DNA from: Caldifarciminota bacterium
GTDB taxonomy: Bacteria > Hydrothermota > Hydrothermia > LBFQ01 > DSFT01
Assembly: GCA_025060695.1 (NCBI GenBank)
Contig: JANXBH010000002.1
Location: 1 to 64,000, forward strand
DNA: 64,000 bases
Direction: 5' to 3'
Positions 7,722 through 16,149 of this stretch are shown in pieces. The position numbers were made by a program, and so were the translations under genes. A model generated the notes under the pieces. It was not told the origin of the DNA. It saw nothing but the letters and a program-made list of their open reading frames with translations, and ran no database searches. The number at the start of each line of letters is the position of its first letter. Position 1 is the stretch's first letter.

Positions 7722-8253
7722 AAGAGGTCGTAAAAATTTGCAGGTTCCATAACTTCTATACCAAGCTCCATGGCAAGTTTAACTTGACCTTCATCATAAG
7801 TAGACAAGATAGCTTTCTGCTCAAGACATAGTAAAATCGTATCTATATCTTCTTTTGAGTCCACTATTCCCTCTCTCATTACTCTTCTATAGTTTTCCCT
7901 TAGATATTTAATAGCCTCATCTTTGTTTACATATTCTCTTACTGCTTTTTCTGAAACTCTTAAACCACGATTTATTCTATCTCTTATTTCTTCAAGCAAA
8001 TTATACAAAACAATTCCGGGTATTTTTACTTTGTATCTATTCGGAGTTTTAATCCTAAAGAACTTTCTAAATTCCTTTGGTATTGTAATAAAAGTTGACA
8101 GTTCCCTTAGTGTATTTGGTGTTAAATATATCTGTATTTCAGATTTTTTTTTAGTTTATCTATTATCCATAGGACTGCCTCTTCAATAGTATTAGCCACA
8201 TTTCTATAACTATAAGGATTTGTTAAAACACTTGTATCTAATACTATTTTCAT
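7718..8253 (-). CDS. PIN-fold protein (RNA ligase partner-like), frameshifted at a run of nine A
   Basis: Reading from ATG 8253 gives MKIVLDTSVLTNP, a PIN-domain start with the first catalytic Asp, and continues to LKKN. There the frame breaks at nine A residues (minus-strand sense; 8144-8152). One extra A would join it to SEIQIYLTPNTLRELSTF... and on to the 96-codon downstream frame. That part carries the PIN acidic residues (DSKEDIDTILLCLEQKAILSTYDEGQ) and the ending GIEVMEPANF. The layout fits the family found beside RNA ligases (RNA ligase partner proteins), although no ligase is seen here. Either polymerase slippage, a sequencing error or recent inactivation explains the break. ATG 8253 overlaps the stop of the upstream lipoprotein. 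Confidence 0.7.
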
Positions 8254-8657
8254 TAGTTATAGACGCAGCTATTTGCATATATTATAACATTACTAAATAC
8301 CTTATTACTCACTTTAAATGTATCTGGCGTTGAGCCATAGCATATCCAAGTTCTTGTTTCCTTAATACCATTTACTTTCACCTGAAATTTTAAATATCCA
8401 TTTTCATAACCCTGTGGGATACCTATTTTTATGCTATCAAATACTATAACTTTGCTATTACTACTCCTTGTCTCACCCTGTATATTAACTCTACCATTGT
8501 ATATTCCATATAATGTATAGTTTTGAACTATATTCATGGAATCATTGACATATATAGTTCCTGAAACTTTCAACGTATCAACTATAACTATTTCCTCAGT
8601 TTTATCTCTTGAAGGATTACATGCAAGAAGAATAAGAAAAATTGATAAATATCTCAT
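8253..8657 (-). CDS. Predicted lipoprotein, unknown
   Basis: 134 residues with a short signal MRYLSIFLILLAC; the LLAC lipobox gives lipidation at Cys13. The mature part is beta-rich (TLKVSGTIYVNDS, TLYGIYNGRVNIQG, ITYANSCVYN) and resembles a small beta-sandwich, with no recognised family. Its ATG lies only 3 bases from the 3' end of tRNA-Lys, so tRNA 3' processing would leave a nearly leaderless mRNA. Its stop overlaps the PIN gene start. Confidence 0.75.
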   Translation of the reverse strand: MRYLSIFLILLACNPSRDKTEEIVIVDTLKVSGTIYVNDSMNIVQNYTLYGIYNGRVNIQGETRSSNSKVIVFDSIKIGIPQGYENGYLKFQVKVNGIKETRTWICYGSTPDTFKVSNKVFSNVIIYANSCVYN

Positions 8658-8660
8658 TTA

Positions 8661-8734
8661 TGGGTCCGCCGGGATTCGAACCCGGGACCCCTGGATTAAA
8701 AATCCAGTGCTCTAACCACCTGAGCTACGGACCC
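8661..8734 (-). tRNA. tRNA-Lys (UUU)
   Basis: Cloverleaf on the minus strand: acceptor GGGTCCG/CGGACCC with discriminator A, D arm GCTC..GAGC, anticodon stem CTGGA/TCCAG with loop TTTTTAA (anticodon TTT), T arm CCGGG TTCGAAT CCCGG. 74 bases; CCA is not encoded (TAAATG follows). Confidence 0.97.
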
Positions 8735-8748
8735 TTACGATTTGCAAA

Positions 8749-8754
8749 ATTTTA
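8749..8754 (-). promoter_or_regulatory. TAAAAT -10 element of tRNA-Lys
   Basis: Minus-strand GCTTTAAAATTTTGC; the core ends 14 bases before the mature tRNA 5' end, leaving a short precursor leader. This acts as an internal control for the motif's role as a -10 element. Confidence 0.7.
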
Positions 8755-8759
8755 AAGCA

Positions 8760-9206
8760 CTATATAATACCATATAGTTTAAGTAAGGAATTTATAATTC
8801 TTGCTGTAGCACCCCATATTACACCCTCAGAACTTGCAAATATATACCAATAACCAATAACTATTACTCTTCTATATTTTACTAATTCATCAAATGAATA
8901 CAAAATTACATCTTCAACTTCATCTTTATTTATTCTTATTGATTTTAAAGCATTTTCTTCAATAGTTGAAATTACGGGAATTATATGAAAATTTGTTCTT
9001 GATATATAAACTCCTTCAAGTATTCCAATAACATTTATAAAATCTCTTTTAATTGAAAGTTCTTCTTCAGTTTCTCTAATTGCAGCTTCTATAGGATTTT
9101 CATTATTTTTAATAATACCTCCCGGAAATGCAATCTCACCTGCATGAAATTTTAAGTTTTTACTTCTTTTAATAAGTAATAACTTATCGTTTTTAACTAT
9201 AGGCAC
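8760..9206 (-). CDS. Nudix hydrolase, CoA pyrophosphatase (NudL) type
   Basis: 148 residues from GTG 9206. The Nudix box GIIKNNENPIEAAIRETEEE (~29-48) has the G-x5-E-x7-R-E-x2-E-E pattern, and HAGEIAFPGG just before it is the NudL signature (coenzyme A diphosphatase). The family usually begins with a strand like AVLVPL, and codons upstream of the GTG read IIKSAVLV, so the true start may be a rare ATT at 9228-9230, correctly placed 6 bases after the TAAAAT at 9237. It is divergent from the MidA-like gene and sits just upstream of tRNA-Lys on the same strand. Confidence 0.85.
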   Translation of the reverse strand: MPIVKNDKLLLIKRSKNLKFHAGEIAFPGGIIKNNENPIEAAIRETEEELSIKRDFINVIGILEGVYISRTNFHIIPVISTIEENALKSIRINKDEVEDVILYSFDELVKYRRVIVIGYWYIFASSEGVIWGATARIINSLLKLYGII

Positions 9207-9236
9207 TAAAACAGCGGACTTTATTATAATAATATA

Positions 9237-9242
9237 ATTTTA
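9237..9242 (-). promoter_or_regulatory. TAAAAT -10 element of Nudix gene
   Basis: Minus-strand CTATAAAATTA, separated by only 5 bases from the oppositely oriented TAAAAT at 9248-9253. It has no room for a conventional start codon within 11 bases, except ATT/ATA. Confidence 0.5.
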
Positions 9243-9247
9243 TAGTT

Positions 9248-9253
9248 TAAAAT
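9248..9253 (+). promoter_or_regulatory. TAAAAT -10 element, leaderless TTG start at 9260
   Basis: GTTTAAAATT; the core ends 6 bases before TTG 9260. Confidence 0.65.
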
Positions 9254-9259
9254 TTTTAA

Positions 9260-10192
9260 TTGAGATTTGATGAGTTTTTGAGTGAAGTTCTTTATAATAG
9301 TGAAAAAGGATATTATTTTAGAAAAAGAATTGGAGAAGACTACTATACAGCTACATCGTTTGAAAAACTATTTTCTTGGACTTTTGGAAAATATTTTATA
9401 AAATTAGGAATAGAGAATATATTAGAAATTGGTTTTGGAGAAGGGCACTTTGCAAGAGAAGTTATTGAGTTTTATAGACTACATAAGAAAAATATAAACT
9501 ACTATGTTTATGAAAGGGCAAAGCGTGGATATATTAATGATGTTATGCATATTGATAGTATTATTCAACTTAGGAACTTTGAGGGTGTGATATTTCAAAA
9601 TGAAGTTTTGGATGCAATTGAATTTAGGAGGTTTGTATTTAAAAATGGCTCATGGTATGAACTATATGTAAAAGATATGAAAGAATTTTACATTCAAGAA
9701 ATTGAAGATACAGAAGTATTAGAGTATTTACCGAAGGAAGTAAATGAAGGCTTAATTTACGATATTTCCATTAAAGCACTTGAATTGCTAAAATCGGAGT
9801 ATGAGATTTTAAAAAGAGGGTTTATAGTAATTGTAGATTATGGTTATGAAAGAAGAGAAATTTTAGAGAGATTTCCGAATGGCTCTTTAACTTGCTACTA
9901 TAAACACAGAATATTAGATAATCCCTTTGAAAATCTTTACGAACAAGATATTACTTATTTTATTGACTTTACTTTGATAAAGGACTTTTTGAAAAAATTA
10001 GGAATGACTTTAGTTGTAGATAAATCTCAAGGTGAATTTTTAATAGAAAATGGTGTTCTTGATATTGCTGAATTTATCACAAGAAATATGAGTGAATATG
10101 AAAGATTTAAAATATTCAATAAGTTAAAAAGCCTTGTTTTGGATTTTTATAATTTTAGGGTCTTGGTATTTAGTAAAGATTTTCTTGTCTAA
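9260..10192 (+). CDS. MidA/NDUFAF7-family SAM-dependent methyltransferase
   Basis: 310 residues from TTG 9260. The start MRFDEFLSEVLYNSEKGYYF, the SAM motif EIGFGEGHFA (~53-62), NEVLDAIEFRRF (~114-125) and the C-terminal IVDYGYERRE...GSLTCYYKHR...DITYFIDF block match the MidA (DUF185) family. The eukaryotic member methylates a complex I subunit during assembly. A complex I subunit gene (nuoC) lies 7 kb away, which fits that role but does not prove it. The TTG start is supported by the promoter spacing and family N-terminus. Confidence 0.85.
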   Translation: MRFDEFLSEVLYNSEKGYYFRKRIGEDYYTATSFEKLFSWTFGKYFIKLGIENILEIGFGEGHFAREVIEFYRLHKKNINYYVYERAKRGYINDVMHIDSIIQLRNFEGVIFQNEVLDAIEFRRFVFKNGSWYELYVKDMKEFYIQEIEDTEVLEYLPKEVNEGLIYDISIKALELLKSEYEILKRGFIVIVDYGYERREILERFPNGSLTCYYKHRILDNPFENLYEQDITYFIDFTLIKDFLKKLGMTLVVDKSQGEFLIENGVLDIAEFITRNMSEYERFKIFNKLKSLVLDFYNFRVLVFSKDFLV

Positions 10193-10396
10193 GTCCATTT
10201 TTTAGGATACTCACTTTCTTCCTTACCAATAATGAATCGTCGTAGCAACTAAAGTATGTAAACAAAGATAATAAACCGAACACGATAGCTGATTTAAATG
10301 ATGAGCTTTAAATAATACATCAAATTTATGTGCTCCTATTACACCTGAGTATTAGTTTAAGCTTGAAAAAAGTCTATATACTAAGTCTTCTTACTT

Positions 10397-10402
10397 TAAA
10401 AT
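10397..10402 (+). promoter_or_regulatory. TAAAAT -10 element of miaB
   Basis: ACTTTAAAATTG; the core ends 11 bases before ATG 10414. The 221-base stretch before it (10193-10413) has stops in all frames and no other feature I can name. Confidence 0.6.
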
Positions 10403-10413
10403 TGTAAAGCGTT

Positions 10414-11694
10414 ATGAAAACTTTTTATATTAAAACATTTGGTTGTCAGATGAATGAGCATGATAGTGAATTAATTAGACAAAAACTTATAAATCAAGGA
10501 TACATTGAAACAAATAGTGAAAAACATGCAGAAATTATTCTTATAAATACTTGTTCTGTAAGAAAAAAAGCGGAAGAAAAAGCCATACAATATTCAAGAC
10601 AAATGAAGAATAAAAATAAAACTGTAGTAATGCTTGGATGCTTAGCACAGCATAAGGGGCAAGAATTGCTTTCAATATCAAAAGCAGATATAGTAATTGG
10701 CACAAGAAGCTATGAAAAAATTATAGATATACTTCTGGACTTTGAGAAAAAAGGAACTAAGAGAGCAATTTGTGAAGATTTAGGTATATTTCAACTAAAA
10801 AGAAGAAAAGTAAGAGAAGGAGAATTTTCCAGTTATGTAAATATTCAACAAGGTTGCGATAATTTTTGCACATTTTGTGTAGTTCCATATACAAGGGGAA
10901 GAGAAACCTCAAGAAATGCATACGATATATTAGAGGAAGTAATAGAGCTTGAAGAGCAAGGTATAATTGAAATTACACTACTTGGTCAAAATGTAGATTC
11001 ATATTTTGATGGAAAATATGACTTTTCAGATTTATTAAAACTTCTTGAGGATAATACGAAGTATATAAAAAGAATAAAATTTACAAGTCCCAATCCAAGG
11101 GACATGACTATGAAAGTAATTAAAACTATTTCAAATTCTGAAAAATTAGTAAGATGGATACATCTTCCGCTTCAAGCAGGTTCAAATAAAATTTTAAGAA
11201 AAATGAATAGAGGATATACAAAGGAAGAGTATATTTATCAAGCTCTTACAATAAGGGATTTAATAAAAGATGTTTCAATTACAACTGACATAATAGTAGG
11301 TTTTCCATATGAAACTGAAGAGGACTTTTATGAAACGTTAGATGTAGTAAAAAATGTAAAATATGATGGTGCATATATGTTCAAATATTCAAAAAGGGAA
11401 GGAACACCTGCAAGTCTTTTTAAGGAGCAAGTAGACGAAGAAACAAAAGGTAGAAGACTAAGAGAACTTATAGAAAATGTAAACAATTACATTATGGAAA
11501 GAAGAAAATTGATGCTAAATAGAGAATATGAGGTTTTAATTGAAGGTGAAAGTAAAAAGGATATTGGATATAGTGTTGGAAAGACATTTAACAATATTTC
11601 AGTCGTAGTGAAAGGATTCTTTAAACCTGGTACAATTGTAAAAGGTATTGTAAAGGAAATAAGAGGACACACTCCTGTTTTAAACATTGCCTAA
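10414..11694 (+). CDS. miaB: tRNA-2-methylthio-N6-dimethylallyladenosine synthase (MiaB)
   Basis: 426 residues in the standard methylthiotransferase order. The N-terminal UPF0004 domain has three cysteines (FGCQMN, NTCSVR, LGCLAQ) for the auxiliary 4Fe-4S cluster. The radical SAM domain has GCDNFCTFC (~147-155). A C-terminal TRAM domain runs from ~365 (NREYEVLIEGE...VKGIVKEIRGHTPVL). MiaB methylthiolates i6A37 in tRNAs reading U-starting codons. CSVRKKAEEKA and LPLQAGSNKIL favour MiaB over MtaB or RimO. The next gene starts 2 bases after the stop. Confidence 0.93.
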   Translation: MKTFYIKTFGCQMNEHDSELIRQKLINQGYIETNSEKHAEIILINTCSVRKKAEEKAIQYSRQMKNKNKTVVMLGCLAQHKGQELLSISKADIVIGTRSYEKIIDILLDFEKKGTKRAICEDLGIFQLKRRKVREGEFSSYVNIQQGCDNFCTFCVVPYTRGRETSRNAYDILEEVIELEEQGIIEITLLGQNVDSYFDGKYDFSDLLKLLEDNTKYIKRIKFTSPNPRDMTMKVIKTISNSEKLVRWIHLPLQAGSNKILRKMNRGYTKEEYIYQALTIRDLIKDVSITTDIIVGFPYETEEDFYETLDVVKNVKYDGAYMFKYSKREGTPASLFKEQVDEETKGRRLRELIENVNNYIMERRKLMLNREYEVLIEGESKKDIGYSVGKTFNNISVVVKGFFKPGTIVKGIVKEIRGHTPVLNIA

Positions 11695-11696
11695 AA

Positions 11697-12068
11697 TTGG
11701 AAATTGAAATTTTAAAAAAGTATCAAAACGGAAAGTTTTCTATTATAGAGCTATTAACAAAAAGTAAAATGGTTTATAAAGTTCTAAAAATTATATATGA
11801 AAAAAATAATAAAGAAAGTGCATATTTGGGAATAAGAAAGATTGGAGAAATACTTGGTTATAAGAATATTATTTCAAAAATTGTGAAAATGCTTGAAAAG
11901 GAAGAAATAATAGAAGCAAAGTTAGAGAAATTAACTAAAAGAAAACCAAGAAAAGTGCCATATTTAACTAAAAAAGGAGAAATTTTATTTCAACAAGCAA
12001 AAAAAAGAAAAATTTTAATATTAAAGAAAAGACTACAAAGAATAAGGAAAGAATTATCAGAGCTTTAA
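11697..12068 (+). CDS. Small basic winged-helix-like protein
   Basis: 123 residues from TTG 11697, immediately after miaB. Two-thirds reads as a winged helix: VYKVLKIIYEKNN, then IRKIGEILGYKNIISKIVKMLEKEEII (helix-turn-helix), then a strand pair and YLTKKGEILFQQAKKR. The C-terminal tail is strongly basic and helical (KKRLQRIRKE). It probably binds DNA. It lies directly before a sufD-like gene that has its own leaderless promoter overlapping this gene's stop, so a regulator of Fe-S assembly (as SufR/IscR elsewhere) is possible, although no cluster cysteines are present. Confidence 0.6.
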   Translation: MEIEILKKYQNGKFSIIELLTKSKMVYKVLKIIYEKNNKESAYLGIRKIGEILGYKNIISKIVKMLEKEEIIEAKLEKLTKRKPRKVPYLTKKGEILFQQAKKRKILILKKRLQRIRKELSEL

Positions 12069-12071
12069 AAT
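12066..12071 (+). promoter_or_regulatory. TAAAAT -10 element of sufD-like gene
   Basis: GCTTTAAAATTT; the core starts with the TAA stop of the upstream gene and ends 6 bases before ATG 12078. Confidence 0.65.
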
Positions 12072-12077
12072 TTTTAC

Positions 12078-13304
12078 ATGCTCATTAACACTAAATTTTT
12101 AGATGAAGTTAAAGAATTATCAGCTTTCCACTATAAAAATCTTCAACCTTTAAGAAATAAGTATGTAGACTATAGAATTTTAGAGCCCGAAAAGTATAAC
12201 CCGGATGCATTTTCAGAAATAGATATTTCAGATTATATAAAGGAAATAGAGAAAGATGAAATTTTAGGATATTTAGTATTTGTAGACAACAAACTTACGG
12301 CTATTAACATAGATGAAAGTTATAAAAATAATGGATTAATTGTAGAAGAAATTCTTAAAGCTCTTAATAGCATGGACTTTAACTTCTCCGCATACTTTTC
12401 AAAAATAGCAAGTCCTCAAGAGAGTAAATTCAATGCAAATCACTATCTGAATTTAAAAACTGGAGCTTTTATATATGTCCCTAAAAACTTAGTTATAGAA
12501 AAGCCATTACATATATTATTTATACACTCATCAGACAATGTAGCATTATATCCTCATATTTTACTTATTCTTGATAAAAATTCAAAGTTTAACTATATAG
12601 ACTACGTTATTTCAAAGAATGAAGAGATTAGTGGATTTTACAATCCTATATATGAAGTTTATTTACATGATGATTCAATATTGAACTTTTTATCAATTTA
12701 TAGACCAAATTTAAATGTATATTCTTATGGAAGCAGGAGAGTAATTATAAATAGAGATAGTAAAGCATATGTTAATCATGTTTGGCTTGGTGGAAAATAT
12801 AGTGTAAATTACATGGAATTATTTTTTAATGGAGAAGGAAGTGAGGGAGAAGATAATCAAATTTTCCTTGGAAGAAGTAAACAATTTTATAGTCTATATT
12901 CAAAACTAATGCATAGAGTAGGTAGTAGTGTTGGTAATGTGCTTGTAAAGGGTGCTTTAAAAGATAAGGCAAGAAGCCACTTTGATGGTCTAATAAAGAT
13001 ATTTCCAAAAGCACAAAAATCAAATGCATACCTACAAGAACATACATTATTACTTAATCCTGAGACGAGGTCCGATGCAATACCGGGACTTGAAATTTCA
13101 TCTAATGATGTAAGATGCACACATTCCGCAACTGTGAGTGAGGTTGATAGTGAAAAACTATTTTACTTAAAATCAAGAGGCATATCTGAAGAAGAAGCAA
13201 AGAAACTACTCGTACTTGGTCATTTTCAAACAGTATTAGAAAAGATAAACATAGAAAACTTAAAAGAAAAAGTTATAAAAATGATAGATGCAGTTTTTAA
13301 ATGA
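12078..13304 (+). CDS. sufD: SufD/SufB-family Fe-S cluster assembly scaffold subunit
   Basis: 408 residues. The N-terminal part is helical (FHYKNLQPLRNKYVDY). The C-terminal beta-helix core ends with the conserved block TRSDAIPGLEISSNDVRCTHSATVSEVD and the helical cap LKSRGISEEEAKKLLVLGHF, both diagnostic of SufB/SufD proteins. Ending and length fit SufD better than SufB. No sufC ATPase or sufB lies in the window, so it is separated from its usual partners, or it acts as a stand-alone paralogue. The 3' end overlaps the next gene by 17 bases. Confidence 0.85.
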   Translation: MLINTKFLDEVKELSAFHYKNLQPLRNKYVDYRILEPEKYNPDAFSEIDISDYIKEIEKDEILGYLVFVDNKLTAINIDESYKNNGLIVEEILKALNSMDFNFSAYFSKIASPQESKFNANHYLNLKTGAFIYVPKNLVIEKPLHILFIHSSDNVALYPHILLILDKNSKFNYIDYVISKNEEISGFYNPIYEVYLHDDSILNFLSIYRPNLNVYSYGSRRVIINRDSKAYVNHVWLGGKYSVNYMELFFNGEGSEGEDNQIFLGRSKQFYSLYSKLMHRVGSSVGNVLVKGALKDKARSHFDGLIKIFPKAQKSNAYLQEHTLLLNPETRSDAIPGLEISSNDVRCTHSATVSEVDSEKLFYLKSRGISEEEAKKLLVLGHFQTVLEKINIENLKEKVIKMIDAVFK

Positions 13305-14007
13305 AATTGAGTTCATAAGTATTGACAAAATTTTTCCTCACGAAACACCTTCTATTGAGAAGTTAAATAATTTACTTGAAAAGATAAAAATTGATAAATA
13401 TATTAACCATCCTATAGTTGCTACTAAAATAAGGGAAAAAATTATTATTTTAGATGGAACTCATAGATTTTATGCTCTAAAAAGTCTAAACGTAAATTTT
13501 GTACCTGTTCAATTAGTAAATTACGATAAAAGAAGGATAAGATTGAGCAGTTGGGCTTGGGATTTTAAAATAGGTGAGGAATTTATGGATTTTATAAGGT
13601 CATTTGATGGTAAGTTATATTTTAAAAAAGGTAATATTGGAATTTACGAAATTATGATAAAGTCAAGGGATATTTTCGTTTTAAACCTTGAGAAAAGAGA
13701 TAATTTTATAAAATTTTTAAATTCATTAGTTAAAAGAATAAGCCATTACAATAGAGTATTAAAGCAGGATTTAAAGGAAGGAATAATCTTTCCAAGATTA
13801 CATCATAAACTATTTCTATATCTGGCAAGAAATAATCTAACTATTCCATCAGGTATTACAAGATTTAAAGTGCAACATCGTATTTTGTATTTAAAAGTCC
13901 CTTTAGATGCTTTAAATGATATTAACCTCATATTGAAATTTAAAAGTGATATGCTAAACAGAAGTTATAGGATATACGATGAGAGTGTTTTAATTTTTGA
14001 AGAATGA
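13288..14007 (+). CDS. ParB-fold protein, SerK/SbnI-like
   Basis: 239 residues. Near residues 42-65 it has NHPIVATKIREKIIILDGTH then RFYALKSL, the ParB/Srx-type DGxHR motif. In SerK/SbnI serine kinases this motif binds nucleotide. The C-terminal FPRLHHK ... TIPSGITRF ... LKVPLDAL resembles the C-terminus of the same family. An alternative is a chromosome-partition-like DNA binder, but no helix-turn-helix is visible. It lies between sufD and a PhnD-like lipoprotein with overlaps on both sides, so the three are probably co-transcribed. Confidence 0.6.
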   Translation: MQFLNEIEFISIDKIFPHETPSIEKLNNLLEKIKIDKYINHPIVATKIREKIIILDGTHRFYALKSLNVNFVPVQLVNYDKRRIRLSSWAWDFKIGEEFMDFIRSFDGKLYFKKGNIGIYEIMIKSRDIFVLNLEKRDNFIKFLNSLVKRISHYNRVLKQDLKEGIIFPRLHHKLFLYLARNNLTIPSGITRFKVQHRILYLKVPLDALNDINLILKFKSDMLNRSYRIYDESVLIFEE

Positions 14008-14810
14008 AAAGATTAGCTCTATACTTATTTTTATTCTCATGTCAAGTCAGAGATAGTTATGTATTAGGAATATTTCCCTCTCAAAGAGAGTTAGTTAATT
14101 ATGAGGATATGTTGGTAATAACGGATGATTTTTCTAAGCTTTTAAAAAAACCTGTTCAGTTATATATAGGTAAAAACTACGATGATATTGAAGCGAAAAT
14201 GAAAGGAGGTGTTATTGATTTTGCATTTGTTCCTGCACTTATATATACGCAAATTAGTGATAATTACGAAATGGTTTTGAAATTTTTGAGAAATGGTAAA
14301 GGTTTTTATAAAGGACAAGTTGTAGTCTTGAAAAATATAAATGACTTATCTGAATTAAAGAATAAAAATTGGGCATTTCCTGATAGGAAATCCGCAAGTG
14401 GATATTTACTTGCGAAGTTGCTATTTTACAAAATGGGTATAGACCCCGATACTTTCTTTAATTATCAATATGAGGCAGGTTCGCACGATAAAGCTATGGA
14501 ATTACTATTAAAAGGCAATGTCCAAGTTGCAACCACATTTGAAGACATAAGAGAAAGGATGAAAGAGGTATACCCCGATATCTTTGAAAAAACTAAAATT
14601 TTATATTATACTGATTCTATACCTAATGACGGTTTCGCAATAAGTAGAAAAATTACTGGTAGAGAAAGAGAAGTTATTATAAATAAGACTATTGAATTAG
14701 TTAAAATGCATAAGAATATTTTTAAAAGACTATATGGCAGTGATACATTGGTTAAGGCAAGTGATAAAGAATACGATATAATAAGACAACTTAAAATACA
14801 CTCAGATTAA
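14004..14810 (+). CDS. PhnD-like substrate-binding lipoprotein
   Basis: 268 residues with a lipoprotein signal MKRLALYLFLFSC (lipobox LFSC). The mature protein follows the phosphate/phosphonate periplasmic-binding family: GIFPSQRELVNYEDM near the start, GGVIDFAFVPALIY (~72-85), KNWAFPDRKSASGYL (~122-136) and GNVQVATTFEDI (~172-183). No ABC permease or ATPase gene is adjacent, so it is an orphan receptor here. It may work with a transporter elsewhere or as a sensor. The stop is one base from the convergent cysS stop. Confidence 0.8.
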   Translation: MKRLALYLFLFSCQVRDSYVLGIFPSQRELVNYEDMLVITDDFSKLLKKPVQLYIGKNYDDIEAKMKGGVIDFAFVPALIYTQISDNYEMVLKFLRNGKGFYKGQVVVLKNINDLSELKNKNWAFPDRKSASGYLLAKLLFYKMGIDPDTFFNYQYEAGSHDKAMELLLKGNVQVATTFEDIRERMKEVYPDIFEKTKILYYTDSIPNDGFAISRKITGREREVIINKTIELVKMHKNIFKRLYGSDTLVKASDKEYDIIRQLKIHSD

Positions 14811-14811
14811 A

Positions 14812-16149
14812 CTATAGTACTTTCCACTTTGTACCTTCTTTAGTATCTTCTAAAACTATACCCATGTCCTTTAGACGAGTTCTTATTCTATCCGAAAGCT
14901 CAAATTGTGCATTTTTTCTAAGTTCATGTCTTATCTCAATAATAATATCCATAATTTCATTTAGTCTATTAGAAGTTCTTTGAAAATTTATATCAAAGCC
15001 TAAAATACTTAGTAGAAATCTAATGGTCCAAGAAACATCAATTGCAATTTCTCTATTTTTATATGCAAGATTAATAGCATCAAATATTACTGATATAGCT
15101 TTTGGAGTATTTAGATTATCATCCATGGCTTCTTCAAATTTATATAGAATATCAGTTAAAATTTTTCCATCCTGTGAATATTCTAAAAGAAAATTCTTTA
15201 CTCTATTCCAACTATTTTTTGCGTCGTTTAATAGTTCCTCTGAAAAATCCAAAGGAGTTCTATAGTGTGCCTTTATATAAAATAATCTAACAACATTCGG
15301 TTCGTAGTTTTCTAATAAATCCTTTGCACTAAGAAAAATACCTGTAGACTTAGACATTTTCTCACCTTTTATATTTAGAAAACCAGTATGTATCCAAAAA
15401 TTAGAAAATTTTTTGTTAGTATATGTTTCACTTTGTGCAATTTCATTTTCATGATGAGGAAAAATTAAGTCTTCAGCCCCCCCATGAATATCAACTGTTT
15501 CTCCAAGATGAGTAATTACCATAGCGGAGCACTCAATATGCCAACCAGGTCTCCCTCTTCCAAATGGAGCATACCAATAAGGCTCATTTTCCTTGTAAGC
15601 TTTCCATAGTGCAAAGTCATAAGGGTTTTTTTTAGATGAGTCAGGTTCAATCCTATATCCTGAAATTAATTCTTCAATAGTTTTCTTAGATAACTTACCA
15701 TAGCTTTCAAACTTTGAAACATCAAACCACACATTACCATTAGATACATATGCAAATCCTTTATTTATTAAACTCTGAATAATTTCTATAATTTCTTGAA
15801 TGTGTAATGTTGCTTTTGGATAAAAATCAGGTTCCTTAAAGTTCATCAATTTAGCATATTGAATATATTCTTGTTCATACTTATACGCAATTTTTCTCCA
15901 ATCAATTCCTAACTCCTTTGACTTATTTATTATTTTATCGTCAATATCTGTAAAGTTTTGAACAAAACTTACTTTATAACCCTTATATTCTAAATATCTT
16001 CTCAAAATGTCAAAACTTGTAAATGTTCTTAAATGACCAGCATGGGGGCTATCTTGAACAGTCATACCACATACATAAACTTTTACATTATTTCCATCTA
16101 TTGGCTTAAATTCTCTAATAGATGAAGTATAAGTATCGTAAAGTTTCAT
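14812..16149 (-). CDS. cysS: Cysteinyl-tRNA synthetase
   Basis: 445 residues, class I synthetase. The HIGH-type motif is in [17 protein letters not shown] (~28-44), with Cys28 a zinc ligand. Further zinc ligands are in WHIECSAM and [15 protein letters not shown] (~204-236), and the KMSKS motif is GEKMSKSTG (~263-271). The C-terminal anticodon-binding part is complete ([18 protein letters not shown]). The start ATG overlaps the 3' end of sucD by 4 bases, so it is co-transcribed from the sucD promoter. Confidence 0.95.
   Translation of the reverse strand: MKLYDTYTSSIREFKPIDGNNVKVYVCGMTVQDSPHAGHLRTFTSFDILRRYLEYKGYKVSFVQNFTDIDDKIINKSKELGIDWRKIAYKYEQEYIQYAKLMNFKEPDFYPKATLHIQEIIEIIQSLINKGFAYVSNGNVWFDVSKFESYGKLSKKTIEELISGYRIEPDSSKKNPYDFALWKAYKENEPYWYAPFGRGRPGWHIECSAMVITHLGETVDIHGGAEDLIFPHHENEIAQSETYTNKKFSNFWIHTGFLNIKGEKMSKSTGIFLSAKDLLENYEPNVVRLFYIKAHYRTPLDFSEELLNDAKNSWNRVKNFLLEYSQDGKILTDILYKFEEAMDDNLNTPKAISVIFDAINLAYKNREIAIDVSWTIRFLLSILGFDINFQRTSNRLNEIMDIIIEIRHELRKNAQFELSDRIRTRLKDMGIVLEDTKEGTKWKVL

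Noticed and set aside
10193-10413. Hidden small gene between the MidA-like gene and miaB
   Set aside because: Stops in every frame and no start with RBS or TAAAAT spacing; only the miaB promoter is supported.
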